Shown here in pieces: positions 44,737-53,185 of a stretch of 64,000 nucleotides of DNA; position 1 is the stretch's first letter, and each line of letters opens with the position of its first letter. Both the position numbers and the translations under genes were made by a program. This stretch comes from an uncultured Sinobacteraceae bacterium (GTDB taxonomy: Bacteria; Pseudomonadota; Gammaproteobacteria; Nevskiales; Nevskiaceae). The stretch spans positions 124,001-188,000 of the forward strand of contig CAIJRD010000007.1 of assembly GCA_903822975.1 (NCBI GenBank). Reading direction: 5' to 3'. The notes below the pieces were generated by a model. That model was not told the DNA's origin. It was given only the letters and a program-made list of their open reading frames with translations, and did not search any database.

Positions 44737-46191
44737 ATGGCGACTCAGAAGCAGCGCGGCAGCACGGTGAACTATCGGCCGACGCTGGCAATCATCGGCG
44801 GCGGGTTCAGCGGCTCCTTGCTCGCCGTGCAGTTGCTGCGCCAGGCGCGGCAGCCGCTGCGGATCGTGCTGATCGAACGCGACGACCTGCCCGGCCGCGG
44901 GGTTGCGTATCGTGACCAGCCGGACTGCCATTTATTGAATGTGCGCGCCGAGGCGATGAGCGCGTTCGCCGATCAGCCCGACCATTTTCTCAACTGGCTC
45001 AACACGCATTACAGCCCCTGTCATCCGGTAGGCACGACTGAATATCTGCCGCGACGCATCTACGGCGCCTATATCGAAAGTCTGCTGGACGACGCCCGGC
45101 AGCAGGCACGCAGTGGTGTGTCGCTGGAGATACGGATCGACGAAGTGATCGGCCTCGCCCATGGCGCGGACGCCACTACGCTGCACCTGCGAAACCATCG
45201 CCGACTGCGCGCCGACCGCGTCGTCCTCGCCTGCGGCAATCCGGGTCCTTCGGACCCGACGCTGTCGAGCGCGCAACCGCGCACCGCCGCCGGATACATC
45301 GGACAGGCCTGGTCGACGCCGGGTCTGTACACCGTTGGCCGCGACGAAAACCTTCTGCTGATCGGCTCGGGACTGACCGCGCTCGATTGGCTCGTGAGTC
45401 TGGCCGCGCGCGGCCATCGCGGCCGCATCGACCTCGTCTCGCGCCGCGGACTCTTGCCGCAGGCGCATCGCCCCGCCCCGGCTCACACGCTGCGATTCGA
45501 TCCCCTGCAATTGCCGCCGCGACTGCGACCGCTGCTGCGCGCGCTGCGTCTGGAAGCAACACATGCCGCAGAAAATGGCGGCGATTGGCGCGGCGTCATC
45601 GACGCGCTGCGACCGTACACGCAGCGCATCTGGCAGCGCCTGCCAGCGGTTGAGCAACGCCGTTTCCTGCGCCACCTGCGACCGTATTGGGAAATCCATC
45701 GCCATCGCGCCGCACCGCGAGTGATGGCGACCATCGACCAGCTCCAGCAGCAACAGCGCATGCGACTTCGCGCCGGACGGCTGCGCGATCTGCAGGAAGT
45801 CGACGGCAAGCTGCGCGCTCGACTGCAGCTGCGCCGCTCGACCGCGCACTGCGAAATCGAAGTCGATCGCGTGATCAACTGCACCGGTCCGGAATGCGAT
45901 TACCGCAGGCTCGATCATCCACTGATCGTGGCGCTGCGCGAACAGGGATTGATCGACGCCGACGCGCTCGGCCTGGGGCTCAGCACGGATGCCAATGGCG
46001 CACTGCTCAATGGCAACGGCGAGGCCTCGACGCGTCTGTTCACGCTCGGTCCGCCGCGCAAGGGCCAGTTGTGGGAGACCACCGCCGTCCCCGAGATTCG
46101 CGTGCAGGCGCAGGCCTTGGCGCAGCATCTGCTGGCGCAGCCACGGACGGCCGCGGTGCTGCACGAGCAGCCGGCCATCGCCTGGCTTTAG
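44737..46191 (+). CDS. FAD/NAD(P)-binding protein
   Basis: A 484-residue flavoprotein. The ATG at 44737 has AGGA six bases upstream. An N-terminal Rossmann fold (LAIIGGGFSGSLLAVQLLRQ) is followed by DLPGRGVAYRDQPDCHLLNVRA, characteristic of the FAD-NAD(P)-binding family PF13454, a second dinucleotide motif (LLIGSGLTALDWLVSLAARG) and the C-terminal INCTGPECDY. Family members are uncharacterised oxidoreductases or hydroxylase-like proteins. It stands alone; a 13-bp repeat array begins within its last codons. Confidence 0.88.
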   Translation: MATQKQRGSTVNYRPTLAIIGGGFSGSLLAVQLLRQARQPLRIVLIERDDLPGRGVAYRDQPDCHLLNVRAEAMSAFADQPDHFLNWLNTHYSPCHPVGTTEYLPRRIYGAYIESLLDDARQQARSGVSLEIRIDEVIGLAHGADATTLHLRNHRRLRADRVVLACGNPGPSDPTLSSAQPRTAAGYIGQAWSTPGLYTVGRDENLLLIGSGLTALDWLVSLAARGHRGRIDLVSRRGLLPQAHRPAPAHTLRFDPLQLPPRLRPLLRALRLEATHAAENGGDWRGVIDALRPYTQRIWQRLPAVEQRRFLRHLRPYWEIHRHRAAPRVMATIDQLQQQQRMRLRAGRLRDLQEVDGKLRARLQLRRSTAHCEIEVDRVINCTGPECDYRRLDHPLIVALREQGLIDADALGLGLSTDANGALLNGNGEASTRLFTLGPPRKGQLWETTAVPEIRVQAQALAQHLLAQPRTAAVLHEQPAIAWL

Positions 46192-46352
46192 ACGTCGGCT
46201 TTAGACGTCGGCTTTAGACCTTGGCTTTAGACCTTGGCTTTAGACCTTGGCTTTAGACCTTGGCTTTAGTCGATGGCTTCAGGCGCTGGCTTCAGGCGCT
46301 GGTTTTAGTCACTGGTTTTAGTGACTGGCTTTGGTGACTGGCTTTGGTCTCG
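46184..46352. repeat. 13-bp tandem repeat array, 13 units, containing the FAD-gene stop codon
   Basis: Thirteen head-to-tail units of GGCTTTAGACCTT type (GGCTTTAGACGTC twice, GGCTTTAGACCTT four times, then progressively diverged forms). The TAG of the first unit is the stop codon of the upstream gene, and TAG recurs in-phase within many units. Confidence 0.95.
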
Positions 46353-46680
46353 GGCGCTCGCTGGCGCAACCTGCTCTCGGCTTTCAGTGTTTCGAGCGGG
46401 GTGGCAAGACCTGCTTCGTCTTCACTTGCACGAATGTCGCGACGGTCGACGCCGCCTTGTGTAGCACCACGCGTCCGATCACCGCCGGGGACTCGGCGTT
46501 CATCGCTAGAATCCGGCGGCATTCGATCCGGCTCGATGACGTCGACCTTCAGCGCCATAGTCCGAGCCCGGGCTGAGTCCTTGCGATGCGCGACAAGTGC
46601 CTTCCGGAGATGCTGAGGTCAGCATCAGCACCCGCGCTTCCAGCGGACCTTTTTCGCGCGGGATGTGTTAACAATTCGAC
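46353..46680. other. intergenic before pqiA, no gene supported
   Basis: Short frames exist on both strands (for example one on the minus strand ending in the repeat array) but none has homology or a good ribosome-binding site. The pqiA promoter should be near 46640-46680. Confidence 0.45.
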
Positions 46681-47301
46681 ATGCCGACACCGCTCACGAC
46701 CGCTCTGGTCGCCTGCCAGGATTGCGACCTTCTGCAGCACGAAATCGTGCTGCCCAAGCGGGCGGTTGCGCGCTGCCAACGGTGTGGCGCGGAGTTGTAC
46801 CGCAACCGCCACAACTCGCTCGAATCTTCACTCGCGCTGAGCCTCGCCGCGGCACAGGTGTTCGTGCTGGCCAACTGCTTTCCGCTGGTGACGATGGAGA
46901 TTCAGGGCGAGATCGAATCCACCACGCTGCCGCAGGCGATCTGGGCGCTGTATCAGCACCGCATGATTCCCTTGGCGTTGCTGGTGTTCGCAACGACCAT
47001 GCTGGCGCCGGCGATCGAAATCGGCGCGATTCTTTATCTGCTGCTGTCGCTGCGTTTCGATATCGGTCGCGCGTATTTCGCCGCGGTGTTCCGCTTCGTT
47101 ACCTCGGTGCGTCGCTGGGGCATGATCGACGTCTTGATGCTCGGCGTGCTGGTGTCACTGGTGAAACTCGCGGCACTGGCCGAGGTGATTCCCGGCATCG
47201 CGCTGTGGGCCTATTGCGTGCTGCTGGTGCTGTCGGTGGCGATGACCGCGTCGTTCAACGCGCGCGATGTCTGGCGCTGGTCGCGTGAGCGCGGTCGATG
47301 A
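46681..47301 (+). CDS. pqiA: PqiA family inner-membrane protein, first half
   Basis: A 206-residue protein with an N-terminal zinc-ribbon (CQDC and CQRC within the first 36 residues) and four TM helices. The usual PqiA is a ~417-residue protein with two such modules; here this module and the next are separate genes overlapping by four bases. PqiA works with the MCE protein PqiB in lipid transport between the membranes. Confidence 0.9.
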   Translation: MPTPLTTALVACQDCDLLQHEIVLPKRAVARCQRCGAELYRNRHNSLESSLALSLAAAQVFVLANCFPLVTMEIQGEIESTTLPQAIWALYQHRMIPLALLVFATTMLAPAIEIGAILYLLLSLRFDIGRAYFAAVFRFVTSVRRWGMIDVLMLGVLVSLVKLAALAEVIPGIALWAYCVLLVLSVAMTASFNARDVWRWSRERGR

Positions 47302-47930
47302 CGCGACCCCACAAAAAACCGCTGACGGCGCGCCGCGCCGGCTATCTGGTGTGTCCGAGCTGCGACCAGCTGGCGCGTCGCATCGCCTCGCGCGGCCTGC
47401 GTTGTCCGCGCTGCGGCGAAAAACTCTATCTGCGCAAACCGCGGAGCGTCAGCCGCACCGGCGCCTATCTCAGTGCCGCGGCGATTCTTTACGTCCCTGC
47501 CAATCTGATGCCGATCATGCACACCAGCAGCCTCTTGGGTGCGGAGGACGACACCATCATGAGTGGCGTGATGGTGCTGCTGAACAGCGGCTCCTGGCCG
47601 CTGGCCTTGCTGGTGTTCTTCGCCAGCATCGTGGTGCCGCTGGCGAAGCTGCTGTCACTGGCAACCTTGCTGCTGTCGGTACGCTACAGCTGGCGAACGC
47701 AGTTGCTCGAACGCACGCGGCTGTACCGGCTGCTCGAATTCATCGGCCGCTGGTCGATGCTGGATATCTATGTGCTGACGCTGCTGGTCGCGCTGGTACA
47801 GTTGCGCGCGCTGGCGACAATTGAACCGCGCCCCGGCGCAATCGCCTTCGGCGCCGTCGTCGTGCTGACGATGCTGGCGGCGCGCAGCTTCGATCCAAGA
47901 CTGATGTGGGACCGACAGGGACAGCCATGA
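47298..47930 (+). CDS. pqiA: PqiA family inner-membrane protein, second half
   Basis: A 210-residue protein with CPSC and CPRC zinc-ribbon pairs (about 15-40) and four TM helices (ASIVVPLAKLLSLATLLL among them). Equivalent to the C-terminal PqiA module. Its start overlaps the first half and its stop overlaps pqiB (ATGA), so the three genes are coupled. Confidence 0.9.
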   Translation: MTRPHKKPLTARRAGYLVCPSCDQLARRIASRGLRCPRCGEKLYLRKPRSVSRTGAYLSAAAILYVPANLMPIMHTSSLLGAEDDTIMSGVMVLLNSGSWPLALLVFFASIVVPLAKLLSLATLLLSVRYSWRTQLLERTRLYRLLEFIGRWSMLDIYVLTLLVALVQLRALATIEPRPGAIAFGAVVVLTMLAARSFDPRLMWDRQGQP

Positions 47931-49573
47931 ACGAGCCGCGTCACGACGACGATCCGAATGCGATACCCGACGCGCGGCTGGTCGAACACCGCTGGCACAT
48001 TCCGCCGCTGGTCTGGCTGATTCCGCTGGTCGCCGCGCTGATCGGCAGCTGGATCGTGTTCGAGCACTGGCTGCAACGCGGACCCAATATCACCATCAGC
48101 TTCCTCACCGCCGAGGGCATCGAACCGGGCAAGACGCGCATCCGCTACAAGGATGTCGACATCGGCCGCGTCACCGCGGTGAAGTTCGCCGACGACGACG
48201 GCCGCATCATCGTTAGTGCCGCGATCGACAAGCACGCCGCGCGCTTCCTGCGCGAAGACTCGCGACTGTGGGTGGTACGTCCGCGGATCTCGCCCGGAGG
48301 CGTGTCCGGCATCGGCACGCTGTTCTCGGGCGCCTACATCGCACTCGCTGCCGGCAAGGCCGGCGATGAGCGTCGCGATTTCGTCGGTCTGGAGGTCGCG
48401 CCGATCAATACGGAAGACGCACCCGGCCGCGAATTCCTGCTGCATACCGCCGATGTCGGTTCGCTCGATATCGGCTCGCCGGTGCTGTTCCGCCGCGTAC
48501 GCGCCGGCCGCGTGGTCGGCTACACGATGGACAGCGATGGTCGCGGCGTGCAGTTGCGCGTGTTCGTCGACGCACCCTTCGATCGCTTCGTCACCACCGA
48601 TACGCGCTTCTGGCAGGCCAGCGGAGTCGACTTCTCGCTCGGTGCAGCCGGCCTCAAGGTGGAATGGCAATCGCTGATCTCGGTGGTGATCGGCGGACTG
48701 GCATTCGAATCCCCGGACGAGGATGTGCTGGCGCCGCCGGCACCTTCGGGTTCCACCTTCAACCTGTTCGGCGACCGCGACGAGGCGATGAAACGGCCCT
48801 ACAAGGACGTGCACTCCTACGTCGTCTACTTCAACGATTCGCTGCGCGGACTGGCCGTTGGAGCGCCGGTGGAATTTCGCGGCATCGTGATCGGCGAAGT
48901 GCGCCGCTTCGGTCTCGAATACGAGAAAGCGCGCGGCATTTTCCGTACGCCGGTCGAGATCGATATCTATCCGCAGCGCTTCCGCGAAAACTATCGCGAA
49001 GGTGCCGAGCGCCCCGACGACTCCACCGATGCCGCGCACCGCGACCTGGTCAATCGCCTGGTCGCAGCCGGCATGCGTGCGCAGCTGAAAACCGGGAATC
49101 TGATCACCGGCCAGTTGTACGTCTCGCTCGACTTCTTCCCGAAAGCAGCACCCGCGAAAGTGAACTGGGATCAGGCGCGGGTGGAACTGCCCTCGGTGCA
49201 AGGCGGCCTCGCGCAATTGCAGGATTCGCTGGGCGACATCGCGACCAAGCTCGACAAGGTGCCGGTCGACCAGATCAGCAGCCAGTTGCTGGTGACGATG
49301 CGCTCGCTCGATGCCACGCTGCACAGCACCACGGCGCTGGTCGACAAACTCAACAACGACGTTGCGCCTGAAGCCAAGGCGGCACTGGTCGACGCGCGCC
49401 AGGCGATGGACGCGGCACAGGCAACGCTGTCGCAGGAGTCGCCGCTGCAAAGCGATCTGCGCGATACGCTGAAGCAACTCTCGCGCTCCGCGCGTGCGCT
49501 GGCCGAGCTATCGGACTATCTGGAACGTCACCCTGAATCGCTGATTCGCGGCAAGGTCGACGATCACAAATGA
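47927..49573 (+). CDS. pqiB: PqiB, MCE-domain lipid transport protein
   Basis: A 548-residue MCE protein, the length of E. coli PqiB. It has a single TM (PPLVWLIPLVAALIGSWIVF, about 22-41), then three MCE domains (GIEPGKTRIRYKDVDIGRV; SPVLFRRVRAGRVVGY; APVEFRGIVIGEVRRF), and a C-terminal coiled-coil that in PqiB forms a tube spanning the periplasm. The usual PqiC lipoprotein gene does not follow; the region downstream is non-coding up to the prophage. Confidence 0.93.
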   Translation: MNEPRHDDDPNAIPDARLVEHRWHIPPLVWLIPLVAALIGSWIVFEHWLQRGPNITISFLTAEGIEPGKTRIRYKDVDIGRVTAVKFADDDGRIIVSAAIDKHAARFLREDSRLWVVRPRISPGGVSGIGTLFSGAYIALAAGKAGDERRDFVGLEVAPINTEDAPGREFLLHTADVGSLDIGSPVLFRRVRAGRVVGYTMDSDGRGVQLRVFVDAPFDRFVTTDTRFWQASGVDFSLGAAGLKVEWQSLISVVIGGLAFESPDEDVLAPPAPSGSTFNLFGDRDEAMKRPYKDVHSYVVYFNDSLRGLAVGAPVEFRGIVIGEVRRFGLEYEKARGIFRTPVEIDIYPQRFRENYREGAERPDDSTDAAHRDLVNRLVAAGMRAQLKTGNLITGQLYVSLDFFPKAAPAKVNWDQARVELPSVQGGLAQLQDSLGDIATKLDKVPVDQISSQLLVTMRSLDATLHSTTALVDKLNNDVAPEAKAALVDARQAMDAAQATLSQESPLQSDLRDTLKQLSRSARALAELSDYLERHPESLIRGKVDDHK

Positions 49574-50037
49574 GGGCTTTCCGTGCCGCCCAGTTGCCAT
49601 ACCCGGACGGCCGGACGCCGTATGTCACCGCAATTGCGCCGATCCGCGCGGCGAGTCACCAAGTCGTCATGCGCCTGCGCGAAAGTAAAGCTGCCATGTA
49701 GCTCCCTAAGTTGCTTGGTGTCTGACAACCTTCGGCGCCGCGGTCGATGTATTGGCCCGGCGCCATCTTTTTGGAAGGTCGTGGCACCGATTAGCTGCGT
49801 TCCAGCGGACTGCGTGTTCGGACACTCCGCACCTGACGCCGCATCGAAAGGCGCCCGAACGGTGATTGAATGTCGGCGTCGCTCCAGAAACCGGAGAGCG
49901 CTAATCGACTGCAGCGGTCGATCAGACGCGTCGAAACGGCTAAGGCCAAGGAGACCCAAACCGAACGGCCTGAACGTCAATGCCGTTCAGGCCATCAGCG
50001 CAGATTCGGTCGTAAGGCGACGACGCGTGCGCCAACG
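49574..50037. other. non-coding chromosomal flank before the prophage
   Basis: About 460 bases between pqiB and the tRNA-Asn terminator. Open frames exist but look like chance; no PqiC lipoprotein signal or other gene is seen. Confidence 0.5.
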
Positions 50038-50064
50038 AAAAAAGCCCCGCATTCGCGAGGCTTT
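50038..50064 (-). terminator. terminator of the original tRNA-Asn gene
   Basis: A 10-bp stem (50041-50050 with 50055-50064, one mismatch) with a U-run on the minus strand (A at 50038-50043), about 40 bases behind the tRNA 3' end. It is the chromosomal terminator left beside the attachment site. Confidence 0.8.
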
Positions 50065-50103
50065 TCGGAAATATTCAGAGACGTGCGCCCGGCAACGTCG
50101 AAT

Positions 50104-50150
50104 TGGCTCCGCGACCAGGACTCGAACCTGGGACCCAGTGATTAACAGTC
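50104..50150 (-). other. prophage attachment core: 3' fragment of tRNA-Asn (anticodon loop to CCA)
   Basis: On the minus strand this reads as the tRNA-Asn 3' half: anticodon loop CTGTTAA (GTT anticodon), T-arm CCAGG-TTCGAGT-CCTGG, acceptor TCGCGGA, G and CCA at 50106-50104. The sequence to the right does not form a D-arm or 5' acceptor strand, so this is a truncated copy. A tyrosine integrase gene follows within 1.3 kb. The intact tRNA should be rebuilt at the far end of the prophage, outside the window. Confidence 0.88.
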
Positions 50151-50287
50151 GATCTATGCTTGGGAGCGACAGGATTGTTTTACAAAAGATATCTCGTGAT
50201 CTCTGTCTAATAAACGAAGAATGCGCGATCCATTAAAAACAAGGTCACGATGGAGCTAGGATCGAGGTTATTAGACAGTTGCAATGT

Positions 50288-50758
50288 TCATCGGAAAACC
50301 CTATAGCCGCGCTTAGCAAACCACGAAGTTACCCAGAGAAGTCCCGCATCAATGAGGAAGAGCAAAGCGGTGCCGAAAAGTGCATCCCCAGTGCTCTTAT
50401 TCACACTGCATCGCGCCAACGCCAGAACTACGTAATCCAAGAAGAGGATTTGAAGTACATATCCAAGTCTATGCGGCGCAACCAGCATCAGAAAAATAGA
50501 TCCGACAATCAGCCCAATCATTGCATAGCCGTCATCGATGTCTTGGTCGCGAATGCAAATGAAGACAATACCCACGAATCCGGCGACGGCCCAGATTTTA
50601 TTTAACTTTGTACTTTCATCATTATTCCGCGATTGAACTGAGCTCACAGGCACAACAGTTCCGTCGAGTTCCGACCGTGGCAGCCTTGGTCGATTAATTA
50701 ACGCCACCGCGATTGTCGCTATCGCTGCGAAGGCAGCACCCCACGAGCCGTCATTCAT
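50288..50758 (-). CDS. putative four-TM membrane protein (prophage cargo)
   Basis: A 156-residue protein; AAGGGAAA lies before the ATG at 50758. Hydrophobic segments occur near the N-terminus (AAFAAIATIAVALI) and at IWAVAGFVGIVFIC, AMIGLIVGSIFLMLV and LFGTALLFLIDAGLLWV, separated by a polar loop. Base composition is clearly lower in GC than the chromosome. No family recognised. Position between attL and integrase is a common site for lysogenic conversion or defence genes, but nothing specific supports that. Confidence 0.65.
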   Translation of the reverse strand: MNDGSWGAAFAAIATIAVALINRPRLPRSELDGTVVPVSSVQSRNNDESTKLNKIWAVAGFVGIVFICIRDQDIDDGYAMIGLIVGSIFLMLVAPHRLGYVLQILFLDYVVLALARCSVNKSTGDALFGTALLFLIDAGLLWVTSWFAKRGYRVFR

Positions 50759-50903
50759 AACCACTTTCCCTTAGTGATCTTATCAATAGAACGCGCAGCT
50801 TTATAAAGGACGCCGCCGAAGTGGAAGCGCTATTAAACACATTACTTAACTGCGAACTTTACGAACTGGCTCCCCAAAACCATTTTTAATTGAAGGGTGC
50901 GTT

Positions 50904-51320
50904 TTAGACAAGAGCAGCGGCTGTGGCACTGATATACAACAAAACAATCTGCGGCTCCTCGCGAATGTTGATTTCCCGACTATCCATTAGAACGTCGGTG
51001 ACGCCATCGTGCGAATAAAGAATCTTCCACATTTCATTGGATTGCGGCTGTCTGAGAGCAAGCTGGCGCTCACAATCAAGGACTCCCCGATCACCAACGA
51101 TGTCAAAGGACACCTTAACTCGCCGTCGAGCGGAAATTACGAAAAAGTAATCGAGCTCCTTAACATGTGTGGTCTCAAAGGAAACGCAGTTCGGGAGACC
51201 AAGGTTACGTTGCGACCATTTTTCAACACCGGCAGTGGCGACTGACAGATACAATTCGTGCAGTTGCTTAGCAAGCCGATCGGCCTCGACGATTATTTCT
51301 TTGCTCTGGTCGTATTTCAA
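50904..51320 (-). CDS. hypothetical protein (prophage cargo)
   Basis: A 138-residue soluble protein, lower GC than its neighbours, no TM or signal peptide. Helical N-terminus (IIVEADRLAKQLHELYLSV) then strand-rich middle (DYFFVISARRRVKVSFDIVG). No family recognised. It sits between the membrane protein and integrase genes on the same strand. Confidence 0.6.
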   Translation of the reverse strand: MKYDQSKEIIVEADRLAKQLHELYLSVATAGVEKWSQRNLGLPNCVSFETTHVKELDYFFVISARRRVKVSFDIVGDRGVLDCERQLALRQPQSNEMWKILYSHDGVTDVLMDSREINIREEPQIVLLYISATAAALV

Positions 51321-51329
51321 AGTGGATTC

Positions 51330-52292
51330 CTACGCTACGGGTTTAACCTTAATAGCCGTCCGAATGTAGACACGCCGAGTGAAGTCCTTGTCTGCATGAC
51401 CGAGCAATCCCTTGTCACCACCGTCAGACGCCGCCTTAGGTCGGAGGTCGCGCATCTGGAACGGCTCGAACTCGCGTCCCGCTTCCGCCTCGGCCTTTAT
51501 CGTCTTGTTGATGGCGCGCCGCCAGGCCGACTGAAGCGCCCAACTTTCATAGGGCCGGCCGCGGTTGCTGAATAGCAGCATCGGTCCCGCGTGCTCGAGG
51601 CAGTCGTTCGCGATCTCGCGCAATGTCGGCGTCCATTCCACGAGCAGCTTCCTGCCGGTCTTGCTCTGGCGGAACGTGATGCCGTCGGCGGTGATCTGCT
51701 GCCGGGTCATCTCGATGATGTCTTTCGAACGCTGGCCGGTGTAGTAGGCCATGCGAATGAAGCGACAAAGCCACGGCGAAGCATGCGCGCCCACCGCGTT
51801 GACCTCAGCATTGGTCACGTAGCGATCGCGCGGCCGCTCCCGGTTACGCTTCACACCCTTGCAGGGATTCGAATCGACTACGCCCCAGCCCATTGCCATC
51901 GTGAACAGATGGCTGAGCATTGCCTTTTCCCGATTGGCCGCGACCTTACCGGTGCGCTTGTCGAGGTACGACCTCACGTGCATGGGGCGCACGTCCTCCG
52001 GTAGCATGTTCCCGAACACCGGCCGCAAGCGTTCGGCATAGCGGCGCTCGTTCTCGATCTGGGCCTTCGACTTGGTCGGGGTGACGTCTCGCAGATAGCG
52101 CGCGAACAGCGCGTCCATTGTGCCGACCTTGGATTCGGCCTCCATCTCGGCCAGGCCGCGGTAGACCTCCGCCATTGTCTTTCCGAGCCGGCGCCACTTG
52201 TTGTCGGGTCCGACGTAATAGAACGCGCCGTGCTTCGCGTAAACGCGATGCGGCAGAGTCTGCCCCGATTGACGCTTTCTCCCCATGCTCAC
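51330..52292 (-). CDS. tyrosine recombinase, phage integrase
   Basis: A 320-residue integrase. N-terminal AP2/SAM-like DNA-binding part (about 10-150); catalytic domain with Arg in YTGQRSKDI, RDLR in box II (QMRDLRPKAASD; the usual His of HxxR is Arg here, as in some phage integrases), His in LLGHA and the nucleophile Tyr in RRVYIR near the C-terminus. It mediates integration at tRNA-Asn. Last gene of the leftward early operon; overlaps the DUF4224 gene. Confidence 0.95.
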   Translation of the reverse strand: MSMGRKRQSGQTLPHRVYAKHGAFYYVGPDNKWRRLGKTMAEVYRGLAEMEAESKVGTMDALFARYLRDVTPTKSKAQIENERRYAERLRPVFGNMLPEDVRPMHVRSYLDKRTGKVAANREKAMLSHLFTMAMGWGVVDSNPCKGVKRNRERPRDRYVTNAEVNAVGAHASPWLCRFIRMAYYTGQRSKDIIEMTRQQITADGITFRQSKTGRKLLVEWTPTLREIANDCLEHAGPMLLFSNRGRPYESWALQSAWRRAINKTIKAEAEAGREFEPFQMRDLRPKAASDGGDKGLLGHADKDFTRRVYIRTAIKVKPVA

Positions 52293-52495
52293 GCCACTGC
52301 GTCCCAGTTGGGTTCCAACTTTGCCTTCACCGGCTGCCCGCTGACAAGCTGGCGCTCTACCTCGGCGCAGGCGATCACCGGCTTACCCTTGTAATCGCAA
52401 GTGAATTTCCAGCCGGCCTTAGCCAGCCACCTGATCTGTGCAGTGCGCCGGCGCGTGCCGGTCAGCTTCAGGATCTCTTCATCGGTCAGGAACAC
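52289..52495 (-). CDS. DUF4224 phage protein
   Basis: A 68-residue protein matching the DUF4224 pattern (FLTDEEILKLTGTRRRTAQI, RWLAKAGWKF), found next to integrase genes of many prophages and suspected to act with integrase, perhaps as an excision factor. Overlaps integrase by four bases (ATGA) and the RdgC-like fragment by 17. Confidence 0.85.
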   Translation of the reverse strand: MFLTDEEILKLTGTRRRTAQIRWLAKAGWKFTCDYKGKPVIACAEVERQLVSGQPVKAKLEPNWDAVA

Positions 52496-52748
52496 CGTCG
52501 CCCTCCTGCTTTTCAGCCTGATGCCGCTGAGCCTCGGTGCCGAGCGCGATCAACATCTGCTGGTCTTGATAGACCACGTAGCGGCCATCCTCTTCGCCGA
52601 AGGGCTGCATCCATCCGACCGTGCGCGACTCGTTCGGCATGCACTCGCGCAGCGGGTGCGCATGCAGCACCGCTCCGAGGTCGATCGAGTGAGGGGTCAT
52701 GCCTTCCGGCAGCTGAAACAGCGAAATATTCTTGAGCCAGCCTTTCAT
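52479..52748 (-). CDS. RdgC N-terminal domain protein, truncated
   Basis: An 89-residue product starting at ATG 52748 that matches only the N-terminus of recombination-associated RdgC: KGWLKNISLFQLPEG, then VGWMQPFGEEDG and DQQMLIALGTEAQ. Full RdgC is about 300 residues, forms a ring around DNA and inhibits RecA. The rest of the protein is not encoded in any frame downstream, where DUF4224 follows at once. The frame is intact and coupled to both neighbours (ATGA upstream), so it may be a functional minimal domain, not debris. Confidence 0.72.
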   Translation of the reverse strand: MKGWLKNISLFQLPEGMTPHSIDLGAVLHAHPLRECMPNESRTVGWMQPFGEEDGRYVVYQDQQMLIALGTEAQRHQAEKQEGDGVPDR

Positions 52749-52942
52749 TGCGCGCCCTCGAATGCAGTGGATTCGGTGAGCTCGCCGGCTACTAACGCGG
52801 GATAAAGCGGCGCGCCGCACCGCGCGCAGTCAAGAACTTCACGCCGCGTTGCTGGATCTATGAATCGCGCCTCGTAGGACGGCCCGACATCGATTCGATT
52901 CATTTCGATGGCTGCACCGCATCGGTGGAACAGGCGCATCAT
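52745..52942 (-). CDS. small hypothetical phage protein with CxxC
   Basis: A 65-residue protein with a single CARC pair (DCARCGAPLYPAL) and a Cys/His near the start (HRCG), a possible small zinc knuckle. It overlaps its neighbours on both sides by four bases, which is the main evidence that it is real. Confidence 0.65.
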   Translation of the reverse strand: MMRLFHRCGAAIEMNRIDVGPSYEARFIDPATRREVLDCARCGAPLYPALVAGELTESTAFEGAQ

Positions 52943-53184
52943 TTCTCTGGCCTTCCGTCACGCACTGCGCGGACGATGGCAATAGCGTGATAGAGCTCGG
53001 CCTTGCGACGCTCGGCGAACAGGCGGCTGCGCAAGCTGCCGTTCTTGAGGCGCGCATCCATGCGCTCACAGATAATCTCGACTTCTTCCTTGAGCGCACT
53101 CAGCGTCGCGTCGAGCGTAGGCGTCTCGCCGTGCATGTTCCGCAGGCTGCGCGCGTCCTCGATGCGCTTGTATGAGATATCCAT
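52939..53184 (-). CDS. small helical phage protein
   Basis: An 81-residue, mostly helical, charged product (LSALKEEVEIICERMDARL; ELYHAIAIVRAVRDG) starting at ATG 53184, one base after the preceding stop. No family recognised. Part of the coupled leftward operon. Confidence 0.65.
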   Translation of the reverse strand: MDISYKRIEDARSLRNMHGETPTLDATLSALKEEVEIICERMDARLKNGSLRSRLFAERRKAELYHAIAIVRAVRDGRPEK

Positions 53185-53185
53185 A

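Noticed and set aside
46292..46558. Minus-strand 88-codon frame before pqiA
   Set aside because: It runs into the 13-bp array, has weak ribosome-binding context and no family features.
47768..49477. Long minus-strand frame opposite pqiB
   Set aside because: Shadow of the MCE gene; the composition is typical of antisense translation of high-GC coding sequence.
50104..50178. Complete tRNA-Asn gene
   Set aside because: The D-arm and 5' acceptor strand are absent; only the part from the anticodon loop to CCA is present.
49583..50236. + strand frame of 217 codons over the pqiB-prophage junction
   Set aside because: It crosses the tRNA fragment and terminator and is Arg-rich with no homology; judged non-coding.
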